From Congeria kusceri (lineage: Eukaryota; Mollusca; Bivalvia; Myida; Dreissenidae): DNA of 64,000 nucleotides. The notes below the pieces were generated by a model. It made no database searches. It saw only the letters and a list, made by a program, of their open reading frames with translations, and had not been told where the DNA came from. Location of the stretch: NCBI GenBank assembly GCA_027627225.1, contig CM051036.1, positions 39,200,426 to 39,264,425 on the forward strand, read 5' to 3'. Below, one piece after another: positions 23,301 through 35,621 of the stretch; positions within the stretch are counted from its first letter, which is position 1; the number at the start of each line of letters is the position of its first letter. The position numbers and the translations under genes are program-made.

Positions 23301-24600
23301 TGTACCTGTGCACTTGAGATGGTTTTAAGTGTAAATATCTGCACGATATTTTCGAGCCTTGGCTCTGGCCAAAATATCAATTTTGACAACAATGTGCACT
23401 ATGTAAACGAATTATCGAACGATATAACGTAAAGTTCGATTTCGTGTCCGGCTTAACGATTAGAACCTGTTAAATAAATAGAAGGTTCGTAGAGTGCTTT
23501 CTTGTTAAATTTGTATTCTTTTATTTTAAATAAATGTGACTCGCTAAATTCCATCGCCTTAAATACATACGTTATGTGAAGCTAAACCGTGTACGTATAT
23601 AAATGATTGCAGGCTTTAATCTTTGAGTGCCAGCTGATATTATTGCATAGCTGAATCGATTAATATTATGTAATGTTACATATCCAAGTGTGTTTGATTC
23701 AGGATTTTTATTATGTACCTTTATTTATACCAATAATATGAATGTACTTGAATCATGTGTTGATGTACGTTTGCCAATGTGGTTAGATACTAGTAAATAC
23801 TTGGGAATTCCCTTGTGGACCACTCGAAAGTAGGCCGTTTAGCAAATAGTTCTCTTTTTCTTTTGTTAAAAGAGACATTTCACATAATGGACACTGGTTT
23901 AAATGGTTATTTCATGAAAACGACGTACGTGTCTCCTATGCATTTACTGTACCGTGACACCGGATTACCTGCAATTTGAATGTGCAGCAGTTTATGTATA
24001 GACAGCATTTTGCTACTGTACAATGGGACCTAGTGGGAATTGGATTTACTAGTCTCTAACCTTGTTCCTGAATGTTCACTATATGTTATTGGCCATTCTG
24101 TATGTAAGTAATTGTTCATCATGTATGTATTATGCCGATGATCTCATCAACTATCTAGAAATAAAAAGGAATATATTTATATATTAGCTTTAGAAATTGT
24201 TTAGCAGATATATAGGTACGTCTATATATACTATTGCCATGGGAACCTAATTGGGTCATTATTGAACTCGGTTATATAGATTTAAGTTGTTAATAATTAA
24301 TGAAAATATTCACTTATAAATGAACACGTACTATTATGCACATGCCAATATGATAATCGGATTGTTTATATTGATCTACATGGAAAGCGATATTAGCTAT
24401 ATTAATTGTATGCAGTTCACTAAACACGCAAGATGTGTACATTCATACCAGATTGAGCATATATAAATGCGGTATTTTCTGAATACTTGGTATTGTTCAA
24501 CAACATTGTCATGCTGGTATGTATTTCAAGGTCTTGTTATAGCATTAAAATGCTTCGTTAACGAGAACGTGTACAAGAAATTACCGAATAAGGCTAACTC
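23301..24600. other. gene-free AT-rich DNA
   Basis: I see no exon or recognisable element. Confidence 0.45.
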
Positions 24601-24613
24601 ATTCAACAACGTT

Positions 24614-25596
<983 letters not shown>

Positions 25597-25692
25597 CCTA
25601 ACAACATCAGCAGTGTCTGGCGTTCGCCGTGACAAAGTGTAACCCAAACTTAAAGGGACATGTTCACGGATGTTTGGTATATTTAAGCGAAT

Positions 25693-25955
25693 GAGGCGTG
25701 TCGTGGAAAAACCAGGCTTAATGCATGTGCGTAAAGTGTCGTCCCGGCTCAGCCTGTGCAGTCCGCACAGGCTGATCCGAGACGACACTTTCCGCTTTAA
25801 TGGTATTTTCTGATTCAAGGAAGTCTCTTCTAAACATTAATCCACTATCGGCGGAAAGTGCCGTTCTGGATAAGCCTGTGCGGACTGCACAGGCTGATCG
25901 GGACGGCACTGTACGCACATGCATTAAGCCCGGTTCTCCCAAGACACGTCTCACA
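25693..25955. mobile_element. bivalve MITE, copy 2 (near full length)
   Basis: The terminal inverted repeats (gaggcgtgtcgtgg... and ...cacgtctc) and both internal palindromes around 'cctgtgcagtccgcacagg' are present. It is about 263 bp long. Confidence 0.85.
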
Positions 25956-26157
25956 CTAGCGGATCCAGGGAGGGGGGGCGCCCCCGGCGCGCCCACCCCC
26001 CCAAAACGTCCGGACCCTACATATAAGGGCGTATATAAAACGGTAAAAACTGGATAAATATGCTAAACAACACCAACAGTGTCTGGCGTTCGCCGTGACA
26101 AAGTGTAACCCAAACTTAAAGGGACATGTTCACGGATGTTTGGTATATTTAAGCCAA

Positions 26158-26421
26158 TGAGGCGTGTCGTGGAAAAACCAGGCTTAATGCATGTGCGTAA
26201 AGTGTCGTCCCGGCTCAGCCTGTGCAGTCCGCACAGGCTGATCCGAGACGACACTTTCCGCTTTAATGGTATTTTCTGATTCAAGGAAGTCTCTTCTAAA
26301 CATTAATCCACTATAGGCGGAAAGTGCCGTTCTGGATAAGCCTGTGCGGACTGCACAGGCTGATCCGGGACGGCACTGTACGCACATGCATTAAGCCCGG
26401 TTATCCCAAGACACGTCTCAC
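26158..26421. mobile_element. bivalve MITE, copy 3 (inside second tandem unit)
   Basis: Almost identical to copy 2, as expected from the tandem duplication. Confidence 0.85.
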
Positions 26422-26857
26422 ACTAGCGGATCCAGGGAGGGGGGGGGGGCGCCCCCGGCGCGCCCCCCCCCCCTAAAACGTCCGGACCCTACATATAAGG
26501 GCGTATATAACACGGTAAAAACTGGATAAATATGCTAAAAAAAAGTTCGTTCGCTTCGCTCGCTCCATTTGGTAAAAGACACACATCAACTTAAGTAAAA
26601 CATACCCAACCTAGCCCGCACCCTACGATTTCTTATGTACACCGTAGCACCGGCGCCAAAGTTCATCGAAAACAATACACTATAGACAATGGATATATGT
26701 ACCTTTATATGTGGATGATATTGTTTTGTTTTCTAAATTCCTATATTATATAAACGTGACAGATGCAATACACCTGTGACCGTTGGCATAGGATACCACA
26801 AAAAAGACAATAATATGTTTCGAATAGTTATGATTAAAAGTCGAAATTCAAGTTAAA

Positions 26858-27012
26858 TCAATGACTACTTTCCAGTATAAACAGCTCAATAAATAGTTTA
26901 GTTCGAAAAGAGACCATTACAATTCGGTAATTTCAATGACTACTTTCGAGTATAAACAGCTTTGTCTAAATAAATTGTTTAGTTCAAAAAGAGACCATTA
27001 CAATTCGGTAAA
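26858..27012. repeat. two-copy tandem repeat (~75-80 bp)
   Basis: 'caatgactacttt' through 'gagaccattacaattcggtaa' occurs twice in a row with small indels. Confidence 0.8.
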
Positions 27013-27252
27013 TGAATAATACAAAAATTCTCGATGCGTGTGTGTTTGAATTTACGGATTTTATATGTTTAAAGATGTTCCTGATATATATAACAATAAA
27101 TGTCATATACAATTTAGTGGATAGGCACATCAAACAAGGGCAATTTACTACCAAAGCAGGTACCGGTATATGACATACATATGAACCAACATGTCTTTCA
27201 AACATATGTTGAAGTATTAATTTATTCAGTGAAACAAAGTGCATTTGGAGGT

Positions 27253-27292
27253 GATGATGACTATGATGATGACGATGATGATGATGTGCAAA
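27253..27292 (+). repeat. GAT/GAC trinucleotide microsatellite
   Basis: Imperfect (GAT)n with GAC and CTA interruptions. Confidence 0.8.
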
Positions 27293-27299
27293 GATTTAT

Positions 27300-29240
27300 C
27301 CTATATATTTGATACTGGTCTGAAGCTGATTACTACAGACCCACATACAACATAAAGGGGTTATAACTGCGATTACGCCCCCCCCCCCCCTCCCAACCCG
27401 AAATCCTAGATCCGCAAATGTTTTAACTGCAAAATCTTCCAATGAAAATAAGGCCTAACCAGTGTGTTCACTTACAGATAGACAATTAACGTGCTTTACA
27501 TACATAATGTTTAATACTCGTATTATATTATGTGTTTTCTTACAATAATAAAATACTTTAAATGTTTTGGCCTAAAACAAATTCTCCAGTACTTTAAAAT
27601 GTCTTTTGCTAACGTTATTTTGCTGCTTTATTTATTTTTAGTATTGTATCGTATTGTTTTGCATTGCATTTGCTTTTTTTGTTATGATTTGACTGTAACA
27701 TTTTTTTTCATAATTTGCTAATCCCTGAACAAGTCCATTTAACAAATGATTATTATCTGCTATATAAATGTAACCATACTTCACCTCGTTAAAAGTTAAG
27801 TCTCAATTCCATGAATATGAAGAGAGCCTTTGTATTTGTAAAAGTAAAGAGAATATCGTCGCGCTATATCTCGTAAACTTTACACTGGTATTGATTCGAC
27901 GACGATACCAAGTGTATAAGGAGTAAAGGTTAAGTAACGAGTCTTAAGTTTAAATTCCCATTGCATATAAATCTAGCCGTTTACAAAAACAGTGTATTCA
28001 AAACTGTGCATAACTGCAGGTAATTCGCTCAAAACTGTGCATAACTGCAGGTAATTCGCTCAATCTATTTCGTTTTAAGTGTTGTTTCGTTTCATTTATG
28101 AGTGTTTTTACATTTTGACATGGAGTATGTTACAAGTACATTTGTTTGACCACTTGGACAGTTAGGTGTTCTTGTAAATATGCGTGTATTGGAGTGTATT
28201 GGAGTGTACATGTATTGGAGTGTACATGTATGTTGACTCTGTTAACTAGTGACATGTTATAAGGCGAAAGTCATACCAGTACTTGCATTTTATAAGTAGA
28301 TACATGGATACGCTACTGCTATTATAAATAAGTAGATAAGTAGATTTACATACACGGATATTGTTGGACATCAAAAACAGGTACCGTTTTAAATCACATG
28401 CCATACATTATTACTTTATAGTATGTTGGGCACTCACTGTGTACATTGAAGTATTGGCTTTTACATTCACCACGATATACATGTAAATAATATACATGCG
28501 AGCACGTGGATGACATGGCAACGGGTGGAAGCGCGAGGACGTATTTTGCTTCATTAGTACATAGAACCTAACTAGGATATTAATAAATACTGGGAATAAC
28601 CACGTGGTCGTTTCTTCTTTTTATTAGTTTTTTTAAACGTGTTTTCAAACTAGTGCAGGTCATCCGATTACTCAATTCAGACTGACATGACTTCATTCAT
28701 GCAATAGCTTCAGATGAATTCTCCGTATCTCATATCGTATATTAACGCTCTTGACAGAGTTTAAAACATGTCTATCGGCAGTTTGACTGTTCACTATACC
28801 ATGTATTCTCAACGAGCAGTAGTTAGGGATCTGCCATTGAACCGCTTGTTTCATAACCATGGACGTATTATACTGGCCATACATGACTTACTGTGTGCTG
28901 TTGGTTGCAATTATATATATTAACGTATGAAATCAATAATCGCCCAAAAGTAGCCTCTGTGAACAGTTGAAAACATCCCCGTTGACTATTTATATATCTT
29001 GATATACTGTCTTGGACGTGTTCGTTAAGTATTTGCTGACGTTTGAATATACTTTCCCGTAATTTATAAGAATGGTTTATATATTTCACGTCGGTATTAG
29101 TAAACATTTACTAACGTCCGTTTTTGCACGACACCAAGCTTTCATGTGGAAGAGTTTTTGAAAATAATCCCTTTTTCTATGTGTACTGAATATTATTTTT
29201 CGATTCCAGTTAATGTTCACGCTATAATCTTTCTCATTCA
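27300..29240. other. gene-free DNA upstream of the second TRIM-like gene
   Basis: A poly-C tract lies at about 27376. Two small direct repeats are seen: 'aaactgtgcataactgcagg' twice at 28002-28062, and 'tgtattggagtgta' copies at 28188-28230. No exon is recognised. The promoter and any 5' UTR exon of the gene at 29250 should be here. Confidence 0.4.
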
Positions 29241-29249
29241 GATAACATC

Positions 29250-31232
29250 ATGGATTCCCAACAGATTGTTAAACCGGTGAAAGCGGAGCCACTGACGCTG
29301 CAAGATTCAAACACGGAAGACTGGGTGAGTCCTTCCGGATGCGACCATGTAGTGGTGAGCTTTAGCCCAGAGAAAACTAGCGGAAAGAAGAAAAACAAGA
29401 AGAAATCAAAAACAAGTGGAAAGGATATCGAAAATGAATTACAGTCTTTCTGTGTAATGTGCGGGGAAACGGTGAGTGAGGACAAAGATAAATTACAAAG
29501 AAATAGAAACGAGGAGCTGAAAAGCCCTTTGCCAGAGACTCAAAGGGATGTTAAACTAATACATTCTACGCTAGATAAAAGAAAAACCTTGTTTTCTAGT
29601 ACAAGGAAAATTTCGTCAAGTCTTGCGAGCTTACCGGTATCTCAGACGTCACAAGCGCATGTTTACGACGCCAGGGCGTGTCTTATCCACGCCCATAAGA
29701 AGATCAAATACTTCTGCGAAGACCACCAAGAAGTCTGCTGCAGCGTGTGCGTTAACGTCCTCCACCGTGGTTGTGATCGAGTCATGTTCATTAAAGATGA
29801 ACTGAACAATGGCTGGGACCCAAAGACCTGCGAAGAGACTATGAAAGCTTTGATTTATATTGCCGAAAGCTTTGCTAAAATCATTGAGCAGAATCAGCAA
29901 GTGCAAAAGGAACTTCAAGAAGAGGTTGAGTGTTTTACTAAGAGACGCGAAGAGTTTCGTAAAAGAGTTATACATTTGTTAGATGAGTTTGACAAAACTA
30001 GTGATAAGATGGTGAAAAAGTTCATAAAATTATCGGAACGCGATATTAATGCTACCATCGAAACTTGTAAAGAGACTATGAGAGAAGCTGAAGCGTCGCG
30101 AGAAATGTTGGAATACACATTGAACAATACAAAAGATAAAGAAACATTTATTGCAACCCAAAAGGTTTTGAAACAGAAGAACAAGTATGGGCTCGCTTTA
30201 TCTGAAGCTGTGAAAAAATCAAAAAATCTCGCCTTAGATTTCATACCGGATAGCGCTTTAGAAGACATTGAATCACTGAAAAGGATCGCCGAAGTTCAAT
30301 TCAGTGCAGAATCAGTTATTTTTCCACAGGGGGTTATATCATCGGTCTCTAGGTTACCGAAACACGAGATTCGATCCCCGAGAGATGTACCCGGCGTTTT
30401 CTCAAGGAGTGACTCCACGTCATCTTTGGAAAACACGCTGACATTCGTGGGTAAGTTTAGTGTTCGCCTAGCAGACGACAAGGGCCAATGTGAAAACGTG
30501 GCTGCGGCGTTTTTAGCAGACGACAGAGTGGCCGTAGTAGACATGAAGAACAAGAAACTAAAGTTGTTTGATTCGAAGTTTTCGAAAGCTCATTCTGTGG
30601 AATTAACTTCTGAGCCTCGAGGCGTGGCTGTGGTCAGTCCACATGAAGTGGCCGTAACCTTGCCGGACGAGAGCAAGATCCAGTTCGTGACCACCCACAA
30701 GCGACTGTCCGCAACCAGATCTATCCTGACCAGTCTTCCGTGTTACGGCATCACCTGTTTTAATCAAGAACTGGTTGTGTTATGCGACGACGGGTTTTCA
30801 ACGACGGCAATCCAGGTATTAGACTTCGAAGGAAAAGAGATTAAGACACTGACAATGAGGAAGTCGGGGCATGTGATTTTGAAAAATCCTTGGAATTTAG
30901 CGGTGAACCTTGACGGCCAACAGGTATGTGTGACGGACAGAGGACGGCTTGTTTGTGTGGACATGAAAGGCGCTAGGGTATTCCAGTATATTCACGAAAA
31001 CCTCGAGAACGCACGAGGACTTGCTATTGATGAGCTGGGACGGTACTATGTGTGCGGGACTGGTTCGAGCAATGTGCATCAGGTCTCCCACGACGGCAAA
31101 CTTATGGGCATCGTACTTTCAGAGAAGGACGTGCCCCAACCTCAGGCGGTCTGTTACCAGCCGAGTAAGCGGCTGCTGCTGCTCACAGCGGTTGGAAATG
31201 ACAACGTTTACATGTATAGACTTCCCAAATGA
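29250..31232 (+). CDS. RING-less TRIM-like protein: B-box2, coiled coil, C-terminal beta-propeller
   Basis: This is a 660-residue single-exon frame. The N-terminal ~130 residues are Lys/Ser-rich with one lone CVMC pair near 68-71, which may be a remnant of a first finger. B-box2 uses C144, H147, C156, H159, C164, C167, H172 and C175; its end (CDRVMFIKD) is identical to the minus-strand TRIM protein. A coiled coil follows (about 205-330), then a short linker and a propeller (about 405-660) collinear with the paralogue ('FLADDRV', 'LKLFDSKFSKA', 'ESKIQF'). With no RING it is unlikely to be an E3 ligase by itself and may act as an adaptor or dimer partner. An in-frame stop occurs about 39 nt upstream of the ATG. 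A good acceptor (ttctcattcag) just before the ATG leaves open an upstream exon. Confidence 0.86.
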   Translation: MDSQQIVKPVKAEPLTLQDSNTEDWVSPSGCDHVVVSFSPEKTSGKKKNKKKSKTSGKDIENELQSFCVMCGETVSEDKDKLQRNRNEELKSPLPETQRDVKLIHSTLDKRKTLFSSTRKISSSLASLPVSQTSQAHVYDARACLIHAHKKIKYFCEDHQEVCCSVCVNVLHRGCDRVMFIKDELNNGWDPKTCEETMKALIYIAESFAKIIEQNQQVQKELQEEVECFTKRREEFRKRVIHLLDEFDKTSDKMVKKFIKLSERDINATIETCKETMREAEASREMLEYTLNNTKDKETFIATQKVLKQKNKYGLALSEAVKKSKNLALDFIPDSALEDIESLKRIAEVQFSAESVIFPQGVISSVSRLPKHEIRSPRDVPGVFSRSDSTSSLENTLTFVGKFSVRLADDKGQCENVAAAFLADDRVAVVDMKNKKLKLFDSKFSKAHSVELTSEPRGVAVVSPHEVAVTLPDESKIQFVTTHKRLSATRSILTSLPCYGITCFNQELVVLCDDGFSTTAIQVLDFEGKEIKTLTMRKSGHVILKNPWNLAVNLDGQQVCVTDRGRLVCVDMKGARVFQYIHENLENARGLAIDELGRYYVCGTGSSNVHQVSHDGKLMGIVLSEKDVPQPQAVCYQPSKRLLLLTAVGNDNVYMYRLPK

Positions 31233-32330
31233 GATTACAGTTGCGAAGTTACAATTAGATAAAAGTTTATACAAGTTATTTAAGGGTCAACACAACAGAC
31301 ATTGTCCGCATTGCCATCCGAAGATTGTAAGTTGTATCCCTACCCAGGAAATATTAAAGTAGGGTCATTCTGTGACACTAAGTACTGGTTCTACCCAGGA
31401 AACAGACTTGAACGTATACAGGATCCCTTAAATCTTCTGTCGGATTTCCACGGACCATCCTAGATTCTACTAGATCCTAAATCATCAACACACGTTTAAC
31501 GAGGTGATATAATACGTTGTTCAAATAACATACGCCTTAAATACGAATATGTTGTACATTGTTGTTTTAACGCAATTGATAGTGTGACTGAACCAAAAAT
31601 ATCTCATTTTAAAGCTATTGTGCAATAATCAGATTACATCCGTAGATAAAGATATTGCTTTCAAAGTATTAGCGAATGACTACGAATGTTATCTGAGTAT
31701 CAATCTTCAGCTCACAGCAGCTGCACATGGTCTTAAGCTTATTGTGCGTTTTTAAGTTACACAGAGATGAAACTGATACTAATCTACCCATGCTATGACT
31801 AACGCATCCTAATTTGAAGACATTAACGAATATGACTTAATTTTCAACTGCATGAATTTTTATGGGAAGGTTGGAAATGCACCACTGAGATAAACTAATG
31901 ATTAGATTTGGTAGTGATCCGGATCATCATCTGGATCCAGGAATAATTAATATCGGGATCTAGGGGAAGGGATGAAACATCTCACCGGCAAATTCAGTAT
32001 ATCAAAAAGTAGACTTACATATTGCTTTCTAGTTTTCAGGTTTACGCTGTCAACTTATTACGGACACTGTGCTGTTGAATGCAATATATGCAATACTATT
32101 TTAAAGAAATATTGCTTTGTAACTCATATTTGTTAAAGATAACAACTTTTAAATCAACTGTATAAATACTGTCCTTTCTTATCCAATGTGTTTTACTATA
32201 TTCCCACACACTGGCCTGTAAAGAGAAAATCCAAAGCAAAAAAGCACGGCGGTGTCCCATTTTCCAGTTTGGTTTCCCCATGCTGCCCCATCTGTGTAGG
32301 TCAACAGAATAATGTTGAAAATATTGAACA
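31233..32330. other. 3' flank of the second TRIM-like gene
   Basis: An ATTAAA word at about 31354 could serve as poly(A) signal. Near 31890-31960 the phrase 'ggtagtgatccggatcatcatctggatcc' resembles part of an RTE-type repeat. Otherwise nothing is recognised. Confidence 0.4.
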
Positions 32331-32333
32331 TAT

Positions 32334-32485
32334 GAGGCGTGTCGTGTGAAACCCGGGCTTAATGCATGTGCGCTAAGTGTCGTCCTGGATTTATGTTGAC
32401 AAGACACTTCATTGAAACAGAAAATACCATAAAAGCGGAAAGTGTCGTCCCGAGTCCGCACAGGCTGATCCGGGACGACACTTTA
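32334..32485. mobile_element. bivalve MITE, copy 4 (internally deleted)
   Basis: The left terminus 'gaggcgtgtcgtg' and 'gggcttaatgcatgtgc' are followed by an inner 'cggaaagtgtcgtcccg' and 'cacaggctgatccgggacg'. The right terminus is missing. Confidence 0.8.
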
Positions 32486-32952
32486 TGTTGATCTTGTGTT
32501 TTACAGGAATTAACGGCTCCTTATTCGTATAGAATTTTCATATGAGTACAGTCCGGTTTGGTCTAAATTTGAAGACGACTGAAATTGTAAAAATGTGTAT
32601 TATATTCTTAGTCATGGGTTTTTATCAGAAGGGGAATAACTCTGGATTTTTAGTAAAAATCCTACGCGTATGTTCCCTTGAGTTAGTACGCAGCAAAATG
32701 CTAACGGGGTGTACAAAAGTTTTTAAAATGCTGGCCGATACCCTCTATAAAACAGTCATTATTTTCAAATTGCATATACGTGAAGAATTATTTCAGTAGC
32801 AGAATGGCAAGTAATTTTCCTGTCCAGAGTTGTTATTGAATATAAAACGAAATAAAGAACACAAGAACCCAACTTGTTGACCATCGCTTTGGCGAACTTT
32901 TGATATAGGCAGTATAGATACGCAACTGAGTGCAGAAAACGTCACAAGTCGT

Positions 32953-33852
32953 GTCCGGTAATCTTGCGCATCCGGTAATCTTGCGCACAACGCAGTTAGG
33001 CATTTTTGGAAGACGGAGCGTTTTATTTACTGATGTTTATCGAAATTTTAAATTTTAAAGGAGCCATAACAACGGTAATAAATGTAAATAAACATAGTTT
33101 TTGTATTATAATTACCGTTTGAATGATTCTAATAAAGTATCCATGAGTTGTGAACACCGACCTACTTGGGCATTAATCCGGTTTGCTGGATAAAATTCCT
33201 CGATTTCTTCACTCCTCTTATGATTTCCAAAAGGAATATTATATATCATGCATAATTGTATTATTTCCTGATCACAGTGTGGTGTTTATCTTTTTCTGCG
33301 CTCCACAACAGACATCGTATACAGACGCGATATTTTTTTTTTCCCGCCAATCTGTCAATTTTAATCTCCCGGCATGCGCAAATGCCACTTGTTTTTAATT
33401 ACGGAAACCTGTTATGATAAGACAAATACACTTTTATTCGTAAAACAATCTTTTTGGATTGTGTTTGTATCAAATAACTAGTTTTAATTTGCTTTTTTGT
33501 TGTTATAGTCCCGTCCCGTCAAAATCTTCGTCGTCAAAGAAACCCAAGTATAGTTACTTGATGATGAAAGAAGCCTGCAGTGATGAATACATTGATTTAT
33601 CTGGACATTTTTACTGAACAGATATATAAGTTTGTTTTTATTATGTGAATTGGACACCATACTTTCACATTTATCGTTGAATGATATCATTTTTAAAAGT
33701 GCGCAAATTTACCGGACACAATATTTCAGATATTTGTGTGTTTCTACACCGGACAGACTGTCATTTATATTCAGTAAACATTAAATTGCTACGCTTTTTC
33801 AATCCAGTGTTTATCACACAATTGATGCTTAACTGCGCAATATTACCGGACA
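32953..33852. mobile_element. ~900-bp element with 'tgtccggtaat.ttgcgca' terminal inverted repeats
   Basis: The left end has 'tgtccggtaatcttgcgca' followed by a second 'ccggtaatcttgcgca'. The right end has 'tgcgcaatattaccggaca', with another inverted copy 'tgcgcaaatttaccggaca' at 33701. The interior is AT-rich with no transposase frame. This is a likely non-autonomous DNA transposon with doubled termini. Confidence 0.7.
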
Positions 33853-33859
33853 GCATCAT

Positions 33860-34460
33860 ACTGTAATGAAGTAATCGCATCATACGTAGCCCATGACAGC
33901 GTATTTAAGTAAAGCGAGATTAAATCAGTTACCAGCGACATTATCACAACTTTGCATGTTATATATACTGTTGATTAACAACTCAGGCTTAATATGCATT
34001 GTATTTTATTACACCTCACGTGACCACTCTGTGTATTTTAAATTATTTTGTCCATAGAAAGTTATATTACAGGGTAATATTTTGTCATATCACCCTCGCG
34101 CGGAGCTAAATATACAACAGCGATGTTTTTTCAAAACAAAACCAAATTCAACAGCTAGATCTACTTTTTACCTCCAAAGTGCTAACGTCGATCCACGGCA
34201 TTTTACAATTAATATCCAGCTACAAGGATTTGCAATTCCATTTTGTATCCACAAAGTTTAACATTTTTTATTTCAATTTTTCACGTGAACCGTGCTAACC
34301 CAGAAACGCGATGTGTTTTCGAAATCGCCATGACTGGTCAGAACGCATCTTTAAATTCGTATTTTGTCTCAAAACCTGTATCCGATTATCAATATTGGCG
34401 TCCAAAATAATTTTAGACATCACCGATGCACGGTTTCTTTAATTCTGTGTTTAAACACAA
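33860..34460. other. gene-free DNA, probably repeat-derived
   Basis: 'gtaatattttgtcatatcaccctcgcgcgg' near 34077 and the hairpin at 34500 may be parts of one element. I cannot fix its ends. Confidence 0.35.
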
Positions 34461-34495
34461 CACAACACATTTCTACAATAATATCAACCCTTGAA

Positions 34496-34560
34496 AAGTC
34501 ATATCAACCTCGGCTACCGCCTCGGTTGATATAACATTTCTCGGGTTGATATTATTTTAT
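34496..34560. repeat. hairpin-forming repeat (tatcaacc...ggttgata)
   Basis: 'catatcaacctcgg' + 'ctacc' + 'gcctcggttgatata' forms a stem of about 13 bp. A further 'gggttgatat' follows. Confidence 0.7.
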
Positions 34561-34629
34561 ATCATCCTCTCAGCCATGTGTTATTTATATAGTCGGCATG
34601 CAATTGCAGCTATATTTCTAAATTTGTTG

Positions 34630-35610
34630 AACACATGTATGTGTATAACAAGCAAATAAGGTATGTGTGTGGGACAAACATTGGGCGCGAACGGACTTCA
34701 GTAACTACGAAATACTACTATGCTTTTTGCATGCACTAGACCTATTTTCTAAGTGGCCATAGAACCTATTATCCTATTCAGGAAAAGTTGAAAAAAAAAG
34801 TGCCATCAATTGAGTACACAAAAGTACATTTGATACCCTTTATTTCATCAACATTTTATGACAAAACCTGTTTGCGGATAAGCCGCAATAGGTAGGGTAC
34901 ATAAATAGACACTGATAAGAAAAAACTGCAATGCACAAATACACTGGTCAAAATTAATGTTAATAATTATGGACAGTGACCACTTAGAAAATAAGTTTAA
35001 TACATTATGATTGTACTTGAAGTTTCTTTTGGTATATCCATACGCTTGTATATCCATACGCTTGTTTCATTGTCTAATCGTGTGTTTACACGCTTTCGTC
35101 TTACGCTTGTATAGGCCAAGCAATGATTATTGGCAACATGAAAATAGTTCAGAAAGATCAAGGAATTGCTACGGTGCAGAAGATTATCGATGAATATAGC
35201 AACTTTTGGGTGCCGAGTCTACAACCTGGGGAAACCTTGTAATGTACCGGCATTACCAGTCACAGTAATAAATTCCGTGTCAATAATTATATGATCACGT
35301 CTCGTCTATTACATCAGCGGTGTATTTCGTGAGCATAAATGTCTGTCATAGAAAATAAAAAGTAATTCACCTCGATATTACATGACTGGGCCGGTATTCT
35401 TCAACACATTCTTAGCCTTAAGAAATATATATTATTGCGTTTGTAATTTGCTGCATCAAAAGTTGCCAAAGTCATAAACAAATTATTCTAAATAATGAAT
35501 GCTATCGTTAGAGTAGATACATACCAAAAAAAGATCCAAATTAACAGCCTTTTAAGAACAGAAATGTTTCAAGAATAGTCTTGATTCTTACGTCTTAAGT
35601 CTAAGAATGG
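34630..35610. other. gene-free DNA
   Basis: I see no exon. A short direct duplication of 'tatccatacgcttgt' lies at about 35034-35065. Confidence 0.4.
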
Positions 35611-35621
35611 GTTGGTGATTA

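Larger units (their letters stand above)
25597..26537. repeat. ~467-bp tandem duplication containing a MITE and a GC-rich segment
   Basis: 25597-26063 and 26064-26537 are near-identical direct copies. Both start at 'acaac.c...agtgtctggcg' and both end in 'ggtaaaaactggataaatatg'. Each holds one full MITE and a 'ggatccaggga' G-run/C-run segment. The second copy has longer G and C runs. Confidence 0.92.
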
